Below the pieces are notes generated by a model. It was not told the DNA's origin. It made no database searches and saw only the letters and a list, made by a program, of their open reading frames with translations. Both the position numbers and the translations under genes were made by a program. Positions 25,836 through 34,607 of a DNA stretch of 64,000 nucleotides are shown piece after piece (the first letter of the stretch is position 1; each line of letters opens with the position of its first letter). The DNA is from Mycobacteriaceae bacterium (GTDB taxonomy: Bacteria > Pseudomonadota > Gammaproteobacteria > Burkholderiales > Burkholderiaceae_D), in NCBI GenBank assembly GCA_903970145.1, contig CAJCHO010000011.1, positions 1 through 64,000 of the forward strand, read 5' to 3'.

Positions 25836-26534
25836 TCGAAGGCACTGAGCAATCCTGACAAAATCGCCATCCCGGCACGTCCCCTAGCGCATCAGCGGCA
25901 GACTGCACTACACACACTAGCTTGCTCTGGTGCACCGCAGCGTTGTTTGCTCCAACACCCGGGATTCGAAATAGCTCGGGCCGTACCTATCTGCTAAGGA
26001 AATGAATGTCACGTCATCACATGTGAGGCAAACTTCACAGGCATCCATAGACTCGGTCGGGCCTGGACTCGCGTATTCTCGCGAGGATAGGCCGAGCGGA
26101 TTTCGAGGCAGAGGGCTCGAATCGAAATCCGGCAATCGACGCCATATATTGGGGTCGGCGCTCAGACTATACCGACTCTCGCCAAGGAACTGCCATCTCC
26201 CTTCCCGTGTTGAAGGCCGATCAGACAACGCCGCTGCCAAAGCAGTCCTTAGGTCAAAACCCAAAGAGGACCTGGACGATGAGTTCATCGGTTCAACGAC
26301 CGGGCCAACTCGAGTACGACCCGCAAGGCGACATTCCCGTTGGTGGGAACCGGACTGTCCCGGTGGGACCGCTTCCTCGGTTCCAAAAGCATTGGCCGTT
26401 CGAAGGACTCTGATTTCTGTACCATAGGTGATAGTGGGGGGATGTCGCCAAGGCGCCTTTCAGTTCCATGGTGTCGGCCACTATGAATTCGCCTCCTTGT
26501 CCAATAGGTCGAACGGTGACGGAAGGCAAAGCTT
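25836..26534. other. 700-bp region without a confident gene
   Basis: Several frames stay open by chance, but none has convincing protein character apart from the 44-residue frame listed at 26279. The region precedes an accessory patch (lipoprotein, decayed Rhs tip) and is slightly less GC-rich than the core genes. No tRNA, strong terminator or repeat was recognised in it. Confidence 0.5.
26279..26413 (+). CDS. possible 44-residue small protein
   Basis: ATG with AGAGGA about 7 bases upstream. The product starts MSSSVQRPGQLEYDPQGDIP and is rich in Pro, Gly and Arg. No family is recognised. It could be a real small protein or the 5' remnant of a longer decayed gene, since the region up to the next gene is otherwise empty. 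Confidence 0.25.
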   Translation: MSSSVQRPGQLEYDPQGDIPVGGNRTVPVGPLPRFQKHWPFEGL

Positions 26535-26984
26535 ATGAGCGGCCCCAGAGGAGCCTTAAGTCTACTCAGCTTCTGGATCACGGCGACGATCGCTGTTTTG
26601 GCGATCGGAGGCTGCTGGAATTGGCCTGAGTCAATGTTTGATCTCTCCCCCGATTCCAGAATCCCCGCTTGGTTCAAGATCCCCCCAGGGATGACGCGGA
26701 AAGACGTCACAGTCAAGCTGACCTATTACACCGGTAAAACGGCTAGAGCAACTTTATTCGACATGCACGGAAACGATCTTGCGGACGTTGACGTGTCAAT
26801 GAGGGGCTTGAAACCCTTACACATCAAGGCTTCGGGGTCTCAGTCGTCGTCCGCCTATCCGAGTTACGAGATCCTGACCGCAAGCGGAACTACCGAGATC
26901 ATCGAACATCGGAAGTTGGAGCCGATTTTCTATGTTACGGATGATGCCGAGATCATCTCCGCATTGCTGAAATTAAGGGAGTAA
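26535..26984 (+). CDS. putative lipoprotein of unknown function
   Basis: 149 residues. A hydrophobic segment (LSFWITATIAVLAIGGC) ends in a lipobox-like AIGGC with Cys near residue 27, so membrane anchoring is likely. The following FDLSPDSRIPAWFKIPPGMTRKDVTVKLTYY region resembles a group of small uncharacterised proteobacterial lipoproteins. No catalytic motif is seen. It converges on the decayed Rhs tip, 87 bp away on the other strand. Its orientation does not fit a standard toxin-immunity pair. Confidence 0.6.
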   Translation: MSGPRGALSLLSFWITATIAVLAIGGCWNWPESMFDLSPDSRIPAWFKIPPGMTRKDVTVKLTYYTGKTARATLFDMHGNDLADVDVSMRGLKPLHIKASGSQSSSAYPSYEILTASGTTEIIEHRKLEPIFYVTDDAEIISALLKLRE

Positions 26985-27071
26985 TTTCCGATGGGCCACC
27001 GAACTTACCCACAGGGGAGAATTAGGATGGCCCATGCGGTACTCTTTCAACCGAAGCCGTCGGTCTGACTC

Positions 27072-27464
27072 CTAGTACCTGCGCCCTGACCCGCCACTTG
27101 GTCTGGGATTCGATCCTGGACGTGGGTTGCACCCGTTTGCCGTGCCGTCAATGACGCAATTTACTGCGTCCGAATTACAGTCCTGACAGGGACCGTTGAA
27201 TCTTGGAGGCAATAGCCCCTTCCAGCTTGACGCATTGCAGAGGTGGTTTGTGTAGCAGTTGTCGTGCGTTTTACAGCACTGAAGCGTGCAGTAGTCGGCG
27301 TTCATGGCCTGACCCAGCGCCCCCGGCACAGTACAAATGCCATCTTGGTTCTTGAATCAGGGCGAATAATTTCCGTTGGGGGAAGGGGGAGGCGGTCCTG
27401 GGCACCACGCGCTGATACCGGCGGATCCACACATGTAATTTGGCTGCATCCCGAACGGATCGGT
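27072..27464 (-). pseudogene. decayed Rhs C-terminal tip with phospholipase-A2-like motif
   Basis: Read leftward from 27464 the frame gives TDPFGMQPNYMCGSAG, which matches the DPFG(L) junction at the end of Rhs cores. A Pro-rich linker follows, then one in-frame TGA at 27359-27357, then VPGALGQAMNADYC and CCKTHDNCY. The last is the CCxxHDxC active-site signature of the phospholipase A2 fold, with further Cys residues downstream. Just before TDPFG the frame has TGA and TAG, and no Rhs repeats are present, so the core is gone. The part after the TGA could still yield about 85-94 residues from a GTG at 27329. It lies next to the tRNA cluster. The Rhs and PLA2 assignments rest on these motifs only. 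Confidence 0.6.
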
Positions 27465-27587
27465 TCAGCGCTACGCGCACGTCGGAAAGGACTTCGCTGC
27501 GTCTTTTTCCGCGAACTCGCTGCGCGACAAATCTGCGACAGCTGGCAGAAATGTAAGTGGGTACTATCGGGGAAATGCAGGTAGATA

Positions 27588-27663
27588 TGGGGTGGCTGAT
27601 GGGACTCGAACCCACGACAACCGGAATCACAATCCGGGACTCTACCAACTGAGCTACAGCCAC
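27588..27663 (-). tRNA. tRNA-His (GTG)
   Basis: Cloverleaf read on the minus strand: acceptor GTGGCTG/CAGCCAC, D arm GCTCAGTTGGTAGAG, anticodon stem CCGGA around loop TTGTGAT (anticodon GTG), T loop GGGTTCGAGTCCC, discriminator C and encoded CCA. A G at 27664 would be the extra G-1 typical of tRNA-His, opposite C73. Last of a three-tRNA operon. Confidence 0.95.
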
Positions 27664-27699
27664 CACGGGACTCGATAGCAACCTATCGAGGTACAACTC

Positions 27700-27776
27700 T
27701 GGCCTGCCCGGCGGGACTCGAACCCACAACCCCCGGCTTAGAAGGCCGGTGCTCTATCCGGTTGAGCTACGGGCAG
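27700..27776 (-). tRNA. tRNA-Arg (TCT)
   Basis: Acceptor CTGCCCG/CGGGCAG, anticodon loop CTTCTAA flanked by CCGGC/GCCGG (anticodon TCT), T arm GTGGGTTCGAGTCCC, discriminator G and encoded CCA; 77 nt. Middle gene of the Pro-Arg-His operon. Confidence 0.95.
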
Positions 27777-27814
27777 AAGGCCCCGACTCACATCCGCGTC
27801 GGACACTTTTGAAC

Positions 27815-27891
27815 TGGTCGGGGTGGAGAGATTTGAACTCCCGACATCCTGGTCCCAAACCAGGCGCGCTACCAGGCTACGCTACACCCCG
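27815..27891 (-). tRNA. tRNA-Pro (TGG)
   Basis: Acceptor CGGGGTG/CACCCCG, anticodon loop TTTGGGA flanked by CCTGG/CCAGG (anticodon TGG), T arm with GAGTTCAAATCTC, discriminator A and encoded CCA; 77 nt. First gene of the operon, 10 bp after the -10 box. Confidence 0.95.
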
Positions 27892-27901
27892 AGAGCCTGA
27901 C

Positions 27902-27931
27902 ATCATAGCCTGAAGCACCGGAGGGGGTCAA
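27902..27931 (-). promoter_or_regulatory. sigma-70 promoter of the tRNA operon
   Basis: On the minus strand TTGACC (27931-27926) and TATGAT (27907-27902) are 18 bases apart; each matches 5 of 6 consensus positions. The predicted start falls a few bases before tRNA-Pro. Confidence 0.7.
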
Positions 27932-27989
27932 TTTGATGAGCGGGACGCGCGTTTTTGGCGCCAAAGAGCCGACCTACTCTGCTATTAGG

Positions 27990-28484
27990 CTAGTGGTTGG
28001 GCTTACCCGCAGCCGACGGCGCGGCGCGGTCGAGCACCAGGAGCACGGACTTGGGAAGGTGGCCCACGTAGACCGGTTGTCCCTGAGGTAATTCGAGAAG
28101 CCGGTGCTGCCCTTCAGAGATCGTGGCATTGATGACATAGCGATGGTCGGGGACGAGGTTGCGGGCGTCGTAACGCAGCGAGAAGCCCACCGGCGCACCC
28201 TGGATATTCTCGACGGTCGTCTCGGCAATCTCGGAGCTCACAGTGCCATCAGCGCCTATCTCTTGGAGTTGAATCACGGCGACGCTTCCTGCAGGCAGTG
28301 CTGCAGTGTCGCGAAAGGTGACGCTGCCCTCGAGCACTTCGAATCGGGGTTCGTCATTAAAGTGCGCGCATCCGACTACAAGAGCCGCGCCGATGAGAAT
28401 GGCTCCCGACGCGCGCGCCGCGCTGAGCCGGCCTGGGCGCTGAGTTTTCCGGGCCGCTTGGTCTACTCGATGTGAATTAGCCAA
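27990..28484 (-). CDS. YbaY/YscW-like lipoprotein
   Basis: About 164 residues if started at the TTG at 28484, which overlaps the pstB end. The start is uncertain, because the frame is open further into pstB and no ribosome site is clear. A lipobox LVVGC follows a hydrophobic stretch. The domain after it ([58 protein letters not shown]) matches the YbaY/YscW type-III-pilotin-like family. The protein is probably anchored in the outer membrane. It may be co-transcribed with pstSCAB, but a functional link to phosphate is not known. Confidence 0.65.
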   Translation of the reverse strand: MANSHRVDQAARKTQRPGRLSAARASGAILIGAALVVGCAHFNDEPRFEVLEGSVTFRDTAALPAGSVAVIQLQEIGADGTVSSEIAETTVENIQGAPVGFSLRYDARNLVPDHRYVINATISEGQHRLLELPQGQPVYVGHLPKSVLLVLDRAAPSAAGKPNH

Positions 28485-29262
28485 AACGACCCGTGATGTA
28501 GTCTTCGGTCTGCTTTTTCGAGGGCTTGATGAAGACCTGATCCGTGTTGCCAACCTCGATCAGCTCGCCCAGATACATATAGGCCGTGTGGTCCGAGCAG
28601 CGCGCGGCCTGCTGCATGTTGTGGGTCACTATGACGACCGTGTAGTCGGTCTTGAGCTCGTCAATCAGCTCTTCGATCTTCGCGGTCGAAATCGGGTCCA
28701 GCGCCGAGCACGGCTCATCGAGCAGCAGCACTTCAGGTCGGATCGCGATACCGCGCGCGATGCACAGACGCTGCTGCTGGCCGCCAGACAGGCCATTGCC
28801 GCTCTGATGCAATTTGTCCTTGACCTCGCCCCAGAGCGCAGCCTTGGAGAGCGCCCATTCCACGCGTTCATCCATCTCACCCTTGGAAAGGCTTTCGAAC
28901 AGACGAACCCCGAAGGCAATATTGTCGTAGATCGACATCGGGAAGGGCGTGGGCTTCTGGAACACCATGCCGACCTTGGCGCGCAGCATGGCGATGTTCT
29001 GGGTCGGCGCGAGGATGTTCTGTCCGTCCAGATTGATCTCGCCCTCGGCGCGCTGCTCCGGGTATAGCTGATACATGCGATTGAAGGTACGCAGCAGCGT
29101 CGACTTGCCGCATCCCGAGGGTCCGATGAAGGCGGTTACTTTCTTTTCCGGAATCTCGAGCGAGATGTTCTTCAGCGCATGGAACTTGCCGTAGTAGAAA
29201 TTGAGATTGCGAGCGCTGAGCTTGATTTTGGGGGGCGGCACGACCTGGGGAGAGACTGACAT
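28477..29262 (-). CDS. pstB: phosphate ABC transporter ATPase PstB
   Basis: 261 residues from the ATG at 29262 (an in-frame ATG at 29277 is also possible). Walker [11 protein letters not shown]-loop [15 protein letters not shown], signature LSGGQQQRL, Walker [13 protein letters not shown] and the H-loop THNM are all intact. The PstB-specific phrase [16 protein letters not shown] is present. It powers high-affinity phosphate import and is the last gene of pstSCAB. phoU is not found next to it. Confidence 0.95.
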   Translation of the reverse strand: MSVSPQVVPPPKIKLSARNLNFYYGKFHALKNISLEIPEKKVTAFIGPSGCGKSTLLRTFNRMYQLYPEQRAEGEINLDGQNILAPTQNIAMLRAKVGMVFQKPTPFPMSIYDNIAFGVRLFESLSKGEMDERVEWALSKAALWGEVKDKLHQSGNGLSGGQQQRLCIARGIAIRPEVLLLDEPCSALDPISTAKIEELIDELKTDYTVVIVTHNMQQAARCSDHTAYMYLGELIEVGNTDQVFIKPSKKQTEDYITGRFG

Positions 29263-29269
29263 AGGATTT

Positions 29270-30124
29270 CTATCCATTCTTTTGACTGAACAGCGAGCGG
29301 GCAAGAATATTTAAGGCCAGCACGCCCATCGTAATCAGAAACACGCCCGCCCATGCGAGTTGCTGCCAGTTGGTATAAGGGCTCATCGCAAATTTGAAGA
29401 TCGCTGTCGGCAGGGTCGCGATCGGACCGCGCAGATCCACGCTCCAGAACTGGTTGTTCAAGGCGGTAAACAGGAGTGGTGCCGTTTCCCCGGAAATGCG
29501 CGCGACCGCCAGGATTACGCCGGTAAGCACGCCTGCGCGGGCGGACTTCAAAGTGATTCTGAGAATGACCTCCCACTTGGGTGTGCCGAGTGCGAAGGCC
29601 GCCTCGCGCAGGCTATTCGGGACCAGGTGCAGCATATTCTCGGTGGTGCGAACGACTACGGGAATGACGAGAAGCGCCAGTGCGACGATTCCCGAAAACC
29701 CCGAGAAGCTCTTTACGTGGGCGACATAGATGGCGTAGACAAACAGACCAATGACGATCGAGGGCGCTGACAGGAGAATGTCGTTGATGAAGCGCGTCAC
29801 AGAACTCAACCAGTCACGCTGTCCATATTCAGCGAGATAGATGCCCGCAAGGATGCCCAGCGGTGCGCCGATGAGCGTTGCAAATCCGACCAGCAGGATC
29901 GATCCGACGATCGCGTTCAAGAGACCGCCAGTGTCGGCATTGGGCGCCGGGGTCATTTGCGTAAACAGGGACAGCGAAAGGCCGCCAATCCCAAGCGAGA
30001 GCGTCGTGAAAAGGATCCACACCAGCCACACCAGCCCGAAGAGCATCGCCACCACGGACAAAGTCAGGGCGACGTTGTTGATGCGCTTGCGGCGCATGAA
30101 TAGGGATTCGCGCGAGGCACTCAT
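29270..30124 (-). CDS. pstA: phosphate ABC transporter permease PstA
   Basis: 284 residues, six transmembrane segments. The permease EAA loop is seen in the cytoplasmic stretch [31 protein letters not shown]. It forms the inner-membrane channel with PstC, whose gene it overlaps by 4 bp (ATGA at 30121-30124). It lies between pstC and pstB, as usual. Confidence 0.95.
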   Translation of the reverse strand: MSASRESLFMRRKRINNVALTLSVVAMLFGLVWLVWILFTTLSLGIGGLSLSLFTQMTPAPNADTGGLLNAIVGSILLVGFATLIGAPLGILAGIYLAEYGQRDWLSSVTRFINDILLSAPSIVIGLFVYAIYVAHVKSFSGFSGIVALALLVIPVVVRTTENMLHLVPNSLREAAFALGTPKWEVILRITLKSARAGVLTGVILAVARISGETAPLLFTALNNQFWSVDLRGPIATLPTAIFKFAMSPYTNWQQLAWAGVFLITMGVLALNILARSLFSQKNG

Positions 30125-31107
30125 GACTTGGCCCCCTCATGGGAGCGCAGGCGCATGAGCAGGAGCTTCGAGGCGGCCAGCACGATGAAGGTGATGATGA
30201 AAAGCACCAGGCCAAGCTCCATCAATGCCGAGGTATGCAGGCCTGGACTTGCCTCGGCGAACTCATTGGCAAGGCCCGAGGCAATCGAATTTCCCGGTGA
30301 GAACAGCGATGCGTCGGCGAGCATGTTCGAATTGCCGATAACGAATGTCACGGCCATCGTCTCACCCAGCGCGCGCCCGAGACCGAGCATGATCCCGCCA
30401 ATTACCCCTGCCTTGGTATAAGGCAAGACCACGTTCCAGACCACTTCCCAGGTGGTTCCGCCAAGACCGTAGACCGACTCCTTCAACATCGGTGGCGTGA
30501 CCTCAAAGACATCGCGCATCACAGAAGCGATGTAGGGAATGATCATGATCGCCAGGATGAAGCCGGCGCATAGTAAGCCGATCCCCAGAGGGGGCCCGCG
30601 AAACAGCGCACCAATCAGCGGAATGTGGCCGACGGTCGCAGCGAGCGGCACCTCGAAGTAACTTGAAAAGATCGGTGAGAAGACCAACAGCCCCCACATG
30701 CCGTAGACAATCGACGGGATGGCGGCAAGCAGTTCGATGGCGACTCCGAGGGGACGTCGCAGCCAGAGCGGTGAGAGTTCCGTCAAAAAGAGCGCGATGC
30801 CAAAGCTGACCGGCACGGCAATAATGAGTGCGATCGCTGATGTGACCAGCGTTCCATAGATCGGCACGAGCGCGCCAAACTTCTCGGCCGGCGGGTCCCA
30901 CTCTGCAGTGATGAGAAAGGACAGACCGAGCTTCTGGATCGTCGGCCAGGAACTGATCACGAGAGAAACGATGATGCCGGCCAGAACCACCAGCACCAGC
31001 AGCGCCGAGAGGCGAGTCAGATTAAAGAAGATCGAGTCCCCCAGCTTGGCGCCGCTTCTGGACTCGTCTGTAGGCGCCTGCAGCGCGCTGCTTGCTGGCA
31101 GTGTCAT
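30121..31107 (-). CDS. pstC: phosphate ABC transporter permease PstC
   Basis: 328 residues, six transmembrane segments. PstC hallmarks are [53 protein letters not shown] (EAA-type loop) and [17 protein letters not shown]. It forms the phosphate channel with PstA. It lies 85 bp after pstS in the same operon. Confidence 0.95.
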   Translation of the reverse strand: MTLPASSALQAPTDESRSGAKLGDSIFFNLTRLSALLVLVVLAGIIVSLVISSWPTIQKLGLSFLITAEWDPPAEKFGALVPIYGTLVTSAIALIIAVPVSFGIALFLTELSPLWLRRPLGVAIELLAAIPSIVYGMWGLLVFSPIFSSYFEVPLAATVGHIPLIGALFRGPPLGIGLLCAGFILAIMIIPYIASVMRDVFEVTPPMLKESVYGLGGTTWEVVWNVVLPYTKAGVIGGIMLGLGRALGETMAVTFVIGNSNMLADASLFSPGNSIASGLANEFAEASPGLHTSALMELGLVLFIITFIVLAASKLLLMRLRSHEGAKS

Positions 31108-31192
31108 AGGTAAAGCGATTCGCCGTAAGGGACTACTTGGAGTTTGCGACCGGGAAGTGACATTTTCATGCCTCCCGGCCAGACCCTCGATT

Positions 31193-32230
31193 TTACTTGA
31201 CTGATAGCGCCTTGCCGGCCGGATCCTTGATCTGCGCTTGCCAGCTCTGCTCGATCGATTTCACGAGCGTCGGCGGCAGCGGCACGTAGTCGAGGTCTGC
31301 GGCGAGTTTTTGTCCGTTGTTCAAGGCCCAGTCAAAGAACTTCAGCACGGCCGTGCCCTGCTCGGGCTTGTCCTGGGTCTTTTGCATGAGCACGAAAGTC
31401 GCGGCCGAGATCGGCCAGGCGGCCTTGCCCGGCTGGTTCGTCAGGACCACGTAGTAGCGATTCTTTTCCCACTCGGCGTTGGCCGCCGCAGCCTGGAAGG
31501 AGGCTTCCTCAGGCTCGACGTAGGCGCCGGCCGCGTTCTGCACGAGTGCGTAAGGGACCTTGGCCTGCTTGGCGTAGGCATATTCCACGTAGCCGATTGC
31601 GCCGGGCAGGCGTTGCACGTAGACCGTGACGCCGTCGCTTCCCTTACCGCCGGTGCCTACCGGCCAATTGACCGTGGTGCCCTCGCCGACCTTGGTCTTC
31701 CATTCGCTGTTGACCTTCGAGAGGTAGTTCGTGAAGTTGAAGGTGGTGCCTGAGCCCTCGGCACGACGCACGACCACGATCGGGATGCTTGGCAGCTTGA
31801 TGGTCGGGTTCAGGGCCGTTATGGCTGGATCGTCCCAGGTGGTGATTTTGCCGAGATAGATGTCACCGAGAACCTGCCCGGTCAGATGCAGCGTGCCCGG
31901 CGCCACTCCGTCCAGACGGAAGATGGGCACGATGCCACCGACGATTACCGGAAACTGGACCAGTCCCTTGGCGTCCTGCTCCTCGGGCTTGAGCGGCATG
32001 TCCGAGGCGCCAAAGTCGACGGTCTTGGCGACCACTTGCGTGAGTCCCGCCGAAGAGCCGTTTGGCTGGTAATTGACCTTCGAACCGTTGACCTGATTGT
32101 AGGCCTCGGCCCACTTGGAGATGACCGGTCCGACAAAACTCGATCCGGCACCGGTGAGATCTGCCGCTGGCGCGGCGCCAAACATCGCCACGCACGCCAG
32201 TCCGGCGGCTGTGAAAAGCAACTTCTTCAT
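31193..32230 (-). CDS. pstS: phosphate-binding periplasmic protein PstS
   Basis: 345 residues from the ATG at 32230, with GAGG 8 bases upstream. A Sec signal ([20 protein letters not shown]) precedes [20 protein letters not shown], the PstS start. The phosphate-binding loops are seen as [15 protein letters not shown] and [16 protein letters not shown]. It captures phosphate in the periplasm for PstCAB. It is the first gene of the operon and has a PHO box 60 bp upstream. Confidence 0.95.
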   Translation of the reverse strand: MKKLLFTAAGLACVAMFGAAPAADLTGAGSSFVGPVISKWAEAYNQVNGSKVNYQPNGSSAGLTQVVAKTVDFGASDMPLKPEEQDAKGLVQFPVIVGGIVPIFRLDGVAPGTLHLTGQVLGDIYLGKITTWDDPAITALNPTIKLPSIPIVVVRRAEGSGTTFNFTNYLSKVNSEWKTKVGEGTTVNWPVGTGGKGSDGVTVYVQRLPGAIGYVEYAYAKQAKVPYALVQNAAGAYVEPEEASFQAAAANAEWEKNRYYVVLTNQPGKAAWPISAATFVLMQKTQDKPEQGTAVLKFFDWALNNGQKLAADLDYVPLPPTLVKSIEQSWQAQIKDPAGKALSVK

Positions 32231-32289
32231 CTTCAACCTCGCTAAATGGGGGGCCCGCAAAAACCACTTCGATACGATAAGTCTGTTTA

Positions 32290-32307
32290 GTGACAGGACA
32301 ATTACAG
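32290..32307 (-). promoter_or_regulatory. PHO box upstream of pstS
   Basis: The minus strand reads CTGTAATTGTCCTGTCAC. Compared with the E. coli PHO box CTGTCATAAATCTGTCAC, it matches 13 of 18 positions and keeps the two CTGT half-sites 11 bp apart. It is the expected binding site of PhoB, which would switch the operon on at low phosphate. Confidence 0.7.
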
Positions 32308-32362
32308 GGCGCTTAATTTCACAGTATGAAACACGGATGTTGGCGAGACCCGGACGACGGGT

Positions 32363-33702
32363 CTAGCCAAGAGCAGGCAGGCTAGCCGCCAGGCGTTCCG
32401 CGGCGGCACGGGCTCCCGCGTCGGTGCGCGCCTCAACCATGATCCGTAAGAGCGGCTCGGTTCCGGAGGCGCGGATCAGGATCCGACCGGATGAGCCCAG
32501 CTGTTGCGTGACCGCTTGCCTCTCAGCGATCAGCGCCGGATGGTTTTCCCAGTCGAAGTCGCGCGCGAGGCGCACATTGATCAGGCGCTGCGGCAAGAGC
32601 TCGATGCTCTCGGTGAGTTGATCGAGTGTCTTGCCCGAGCGACGCATCGCCGCCAGCACCTGCAGGGCGCTGACAATGCCGTCGCCCGAAGTATGTTTAT
32701 CGAGGCACAGCAGGTGTCCAGAGCCTTCCCCTCCCCAGATCCAGCCCTTTTGCTGCATCAACTCGAGCACATAGCGGTCGCCGACCTTGGCCCGTGCGAA
32801 TTCCAGCCCGAGCTCTCCGATCGCCTGCTCGACGGCGAGATTGGTCATGAGGGTGCCCGCGACCCCGGAACGCTTGCCCTGGGCAACGCCGTCGGCAGCA
32901 AGGACGTAGAGCAGCTGGTCGCCGTTGTAGAGCGTTCCATGCCGGTCGGCCATGATGACCCGATCAGCATCACCGTCTAGCGAGATGCCCAGATCGGCAG
33001 CATGCGAGCGCACAGCAAGCTGCAATGCTTCCGGATGGGTCGCGCCGAAACCTTCATTGATATTAAAGCCGTTCGGACTCACACCGATAGCCACGACTTC
33101 CGCGCCGAGTTCATGAAATACGTGCGGCGCAAGATGGTAGGCAGCACCGTGCGCGCAATCGAGCGCAATCTTCAGGCCGCGCAGATTCTGCTCGAAGGGG
33201 AAGGTCGACTTGCAGAACTCGACGTAGCGACCGCGAGCATCGTCCACCCGCTGCGCCCGACCCATCACCTCGGACGCCACACAATTCATCGGACGCTCGA
33301 GCTGCGCCTCGATCTCGACTTCGGTCGCATCATCGAGCTTCCAGCCATCCCCCGAGAAAAACTTGATGCCGTTGTCCTGTAGGGATTGTGCGAGGCGCTG
33401 ATGACTACTCCCGCTGACAGTCGCAGGGCACGCGTCAGATAGGCAACGCCCGCGGTCGGCAGCGGCCCGGTGACGAGGACGTCGACTCCGGCCGAGGTAA
33501 ATCCAGCCTGAAGAGCCGCCTCGAGCATATAACCCGAGACGCGCGTGTCCTTGCCGATGAGTACGCTCGGACGCGAGCGACCATTGTGGGAGGCCAGCAC
33601 GCGTCCGGCCGCATGGCCGAGACGCAATATGAATTCCGGTGTTATGGGATCGCGACCGACGCTGCCTCGAATGCCATCGGTGCCAAAGTATTTTCTTGTC
33701 AT
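32363..33702 (-). pseudogene. glmM: phosphoglucosamine mutase GlmM, interrupted by a one-base deletion
   Basis: The reading frame starts at 33702 ([16 protein letters not shown]) and is normal to SASHNPY, the phosphoserine loop. There the frame shifts: the expected [17 protein letters not shown] continues in another frame from about 33378, then runs to 32363 with the metal site DGDADR and the C-terminal [15 protein letters not shown]. Restoring one base between 33378 and 33379 (CAG after TAC) gives a 446-residue protein, the family's normal length. GlmM makes glucosamine-1-phosphate for peptidoglycan and is essential in bacteria where this was tested, so a sequencing or assembly error is more likely than true loss. 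Typical place after folP. Confidence 0.85.
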
Positions 33703-33726
33703 TGTCGTCTCAGCGCGCTGCCAAAC

Positions 33727-34605
33727 CTACGCGCAGTCGGGATTGTCCACGATTTTCCATACTTTCAGCGCGTCCACCGTACCCGCCACATCGTGCACAC
33801 GCACTATAGAGGCACCGCGACCGACAGCGGCCAGCGCAGCGGCGATGCTGGCCGCATCGCGCTCGCCAACCGGCTTGCCGGTAATTCTGCCCAGCATATT
33901 CTTGCGCGATAGCCCGGCGAGGCTGGCCACACCGAAATCAGCGAATCGATCAAAAGCGCGAAGTAGCGCCAGATTGTGTTCGAGCGTCTTGCCAAATCCA
34001 AAACCGGGATCGACCACGATGCGCTCATCAGCAACTCCGGCCTCGCGCACCACACCCACGCGCGCCGCCAGAAACCCGTGGACTTCGGCGACTACGTCCC
34101 GGTATTGCGGATCACGCTGCATATACTGCGGTGTGCCCTGCATGTGCATCAGACACACGGCGCAGTCCGATTCCCTGAGTACCTCGAGCGCGCCCGCTTG
34201 GCGCGCTGCCCAGATGTCATTGATCATGCCAGCACCGGCATCAAGGGCGTAGCGCATGACGGCCGGCTTGTAGGTGTCGACCGAAACAACGGCAGGCACA
34301 TCGCGCAACGCCAGCAACACCGGCGCAAGGCGTGCCAGTTCTTCTTCCAGGGACAAAGCCGCCGCGTCGGGTCGACTCGATTCCGCACCGATATCGATGA
34401 TGTCGGCACCGGCCTCGATGAGTGCCAGTGCATGGTCGATCGCCGCCGCCGGCTCGAGATAACGGGACCCGTCGGAAAAGGAATCAGGAGTGACGTTGAC
34501 CACGCCCATCACGAGCGGCCGCGCCAGCGACAACTGGCGGGAGCCACAACGCAGATACATCGGGGGACGCACCGCCGAACCCACTGCGGCGAGGCTTGCG
34601 GCCAA
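33727..34605 (-). CDS. folP: dihydropteroate synthase FolP
   Basis: 292 residues; a shorter start at 34563 (MYLRCG) is possible. The motifs read MGVVNVTPDSFSDG (pterin/pyrophosphate loop), DIIDIGAESSRPDA, VSVDTYKP, MINDIW, VVDPGFGFGK and LAGLSRKNMLG, ending near IVRVHDV. It joins pterin diphosphate with p-aminobenzoate in folate synthesis and is the sulfonamide target. In the usual pterin-site phrase GAxSTRPG this protein has ESSRPDA. It starts 2 bp after the ftsH stop. Confidence 0.95.
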   Translation of the reverse strand: MAASLAAVGSAVRPPMYLRCGSRQLSLARPLVMGVVNVTPDSFSDGSRYLEPAAAIDHALALIEAGADIIDIGAESSRPDAAALSLEEELARLAPVLLALRDVPAVVSVDTYKPAVMRYALDAGAGMINDIWAARQAGALEVLRESDCAVCLMHMQGTPQYMQRDPQYRDVVAEVHGFLAARVGVVREAGVADERIVVDPGFGFGKTLEHNLALLRAFDRFADFGVASLAGLSRKNMLGRITGKPVGERDAASIAAALAAVGRGASIVRVHDVAGTVDALKVWKIVDNPDCA

Positions 34606-34607
34606 AG

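Noticed and set aside
26535-27464. Lipoprotein plus Rhs tip as a toxin-immunity pair
   Set aside because: The two genes converge, whereas immunity genes normally follow the toxin on the same strand; the toxin tip is also interrupted.
27588-27664. tRNA-His as an integration site for an island covering the Rhs remnant
   Set aside because: I looked for a second copy of the tRNA 3' end between 25.8 and 27.5 kb and saw none; there is no integrase either.
32363-33289. A separate gene starting at MNCVASEV inside glmM
   Set aside because: The residues just upstream in the same frame continue the GlmM sequence ([12 protein letters not shown]), so this is the 3' part of a frameshifted glmM, not an independent gene.
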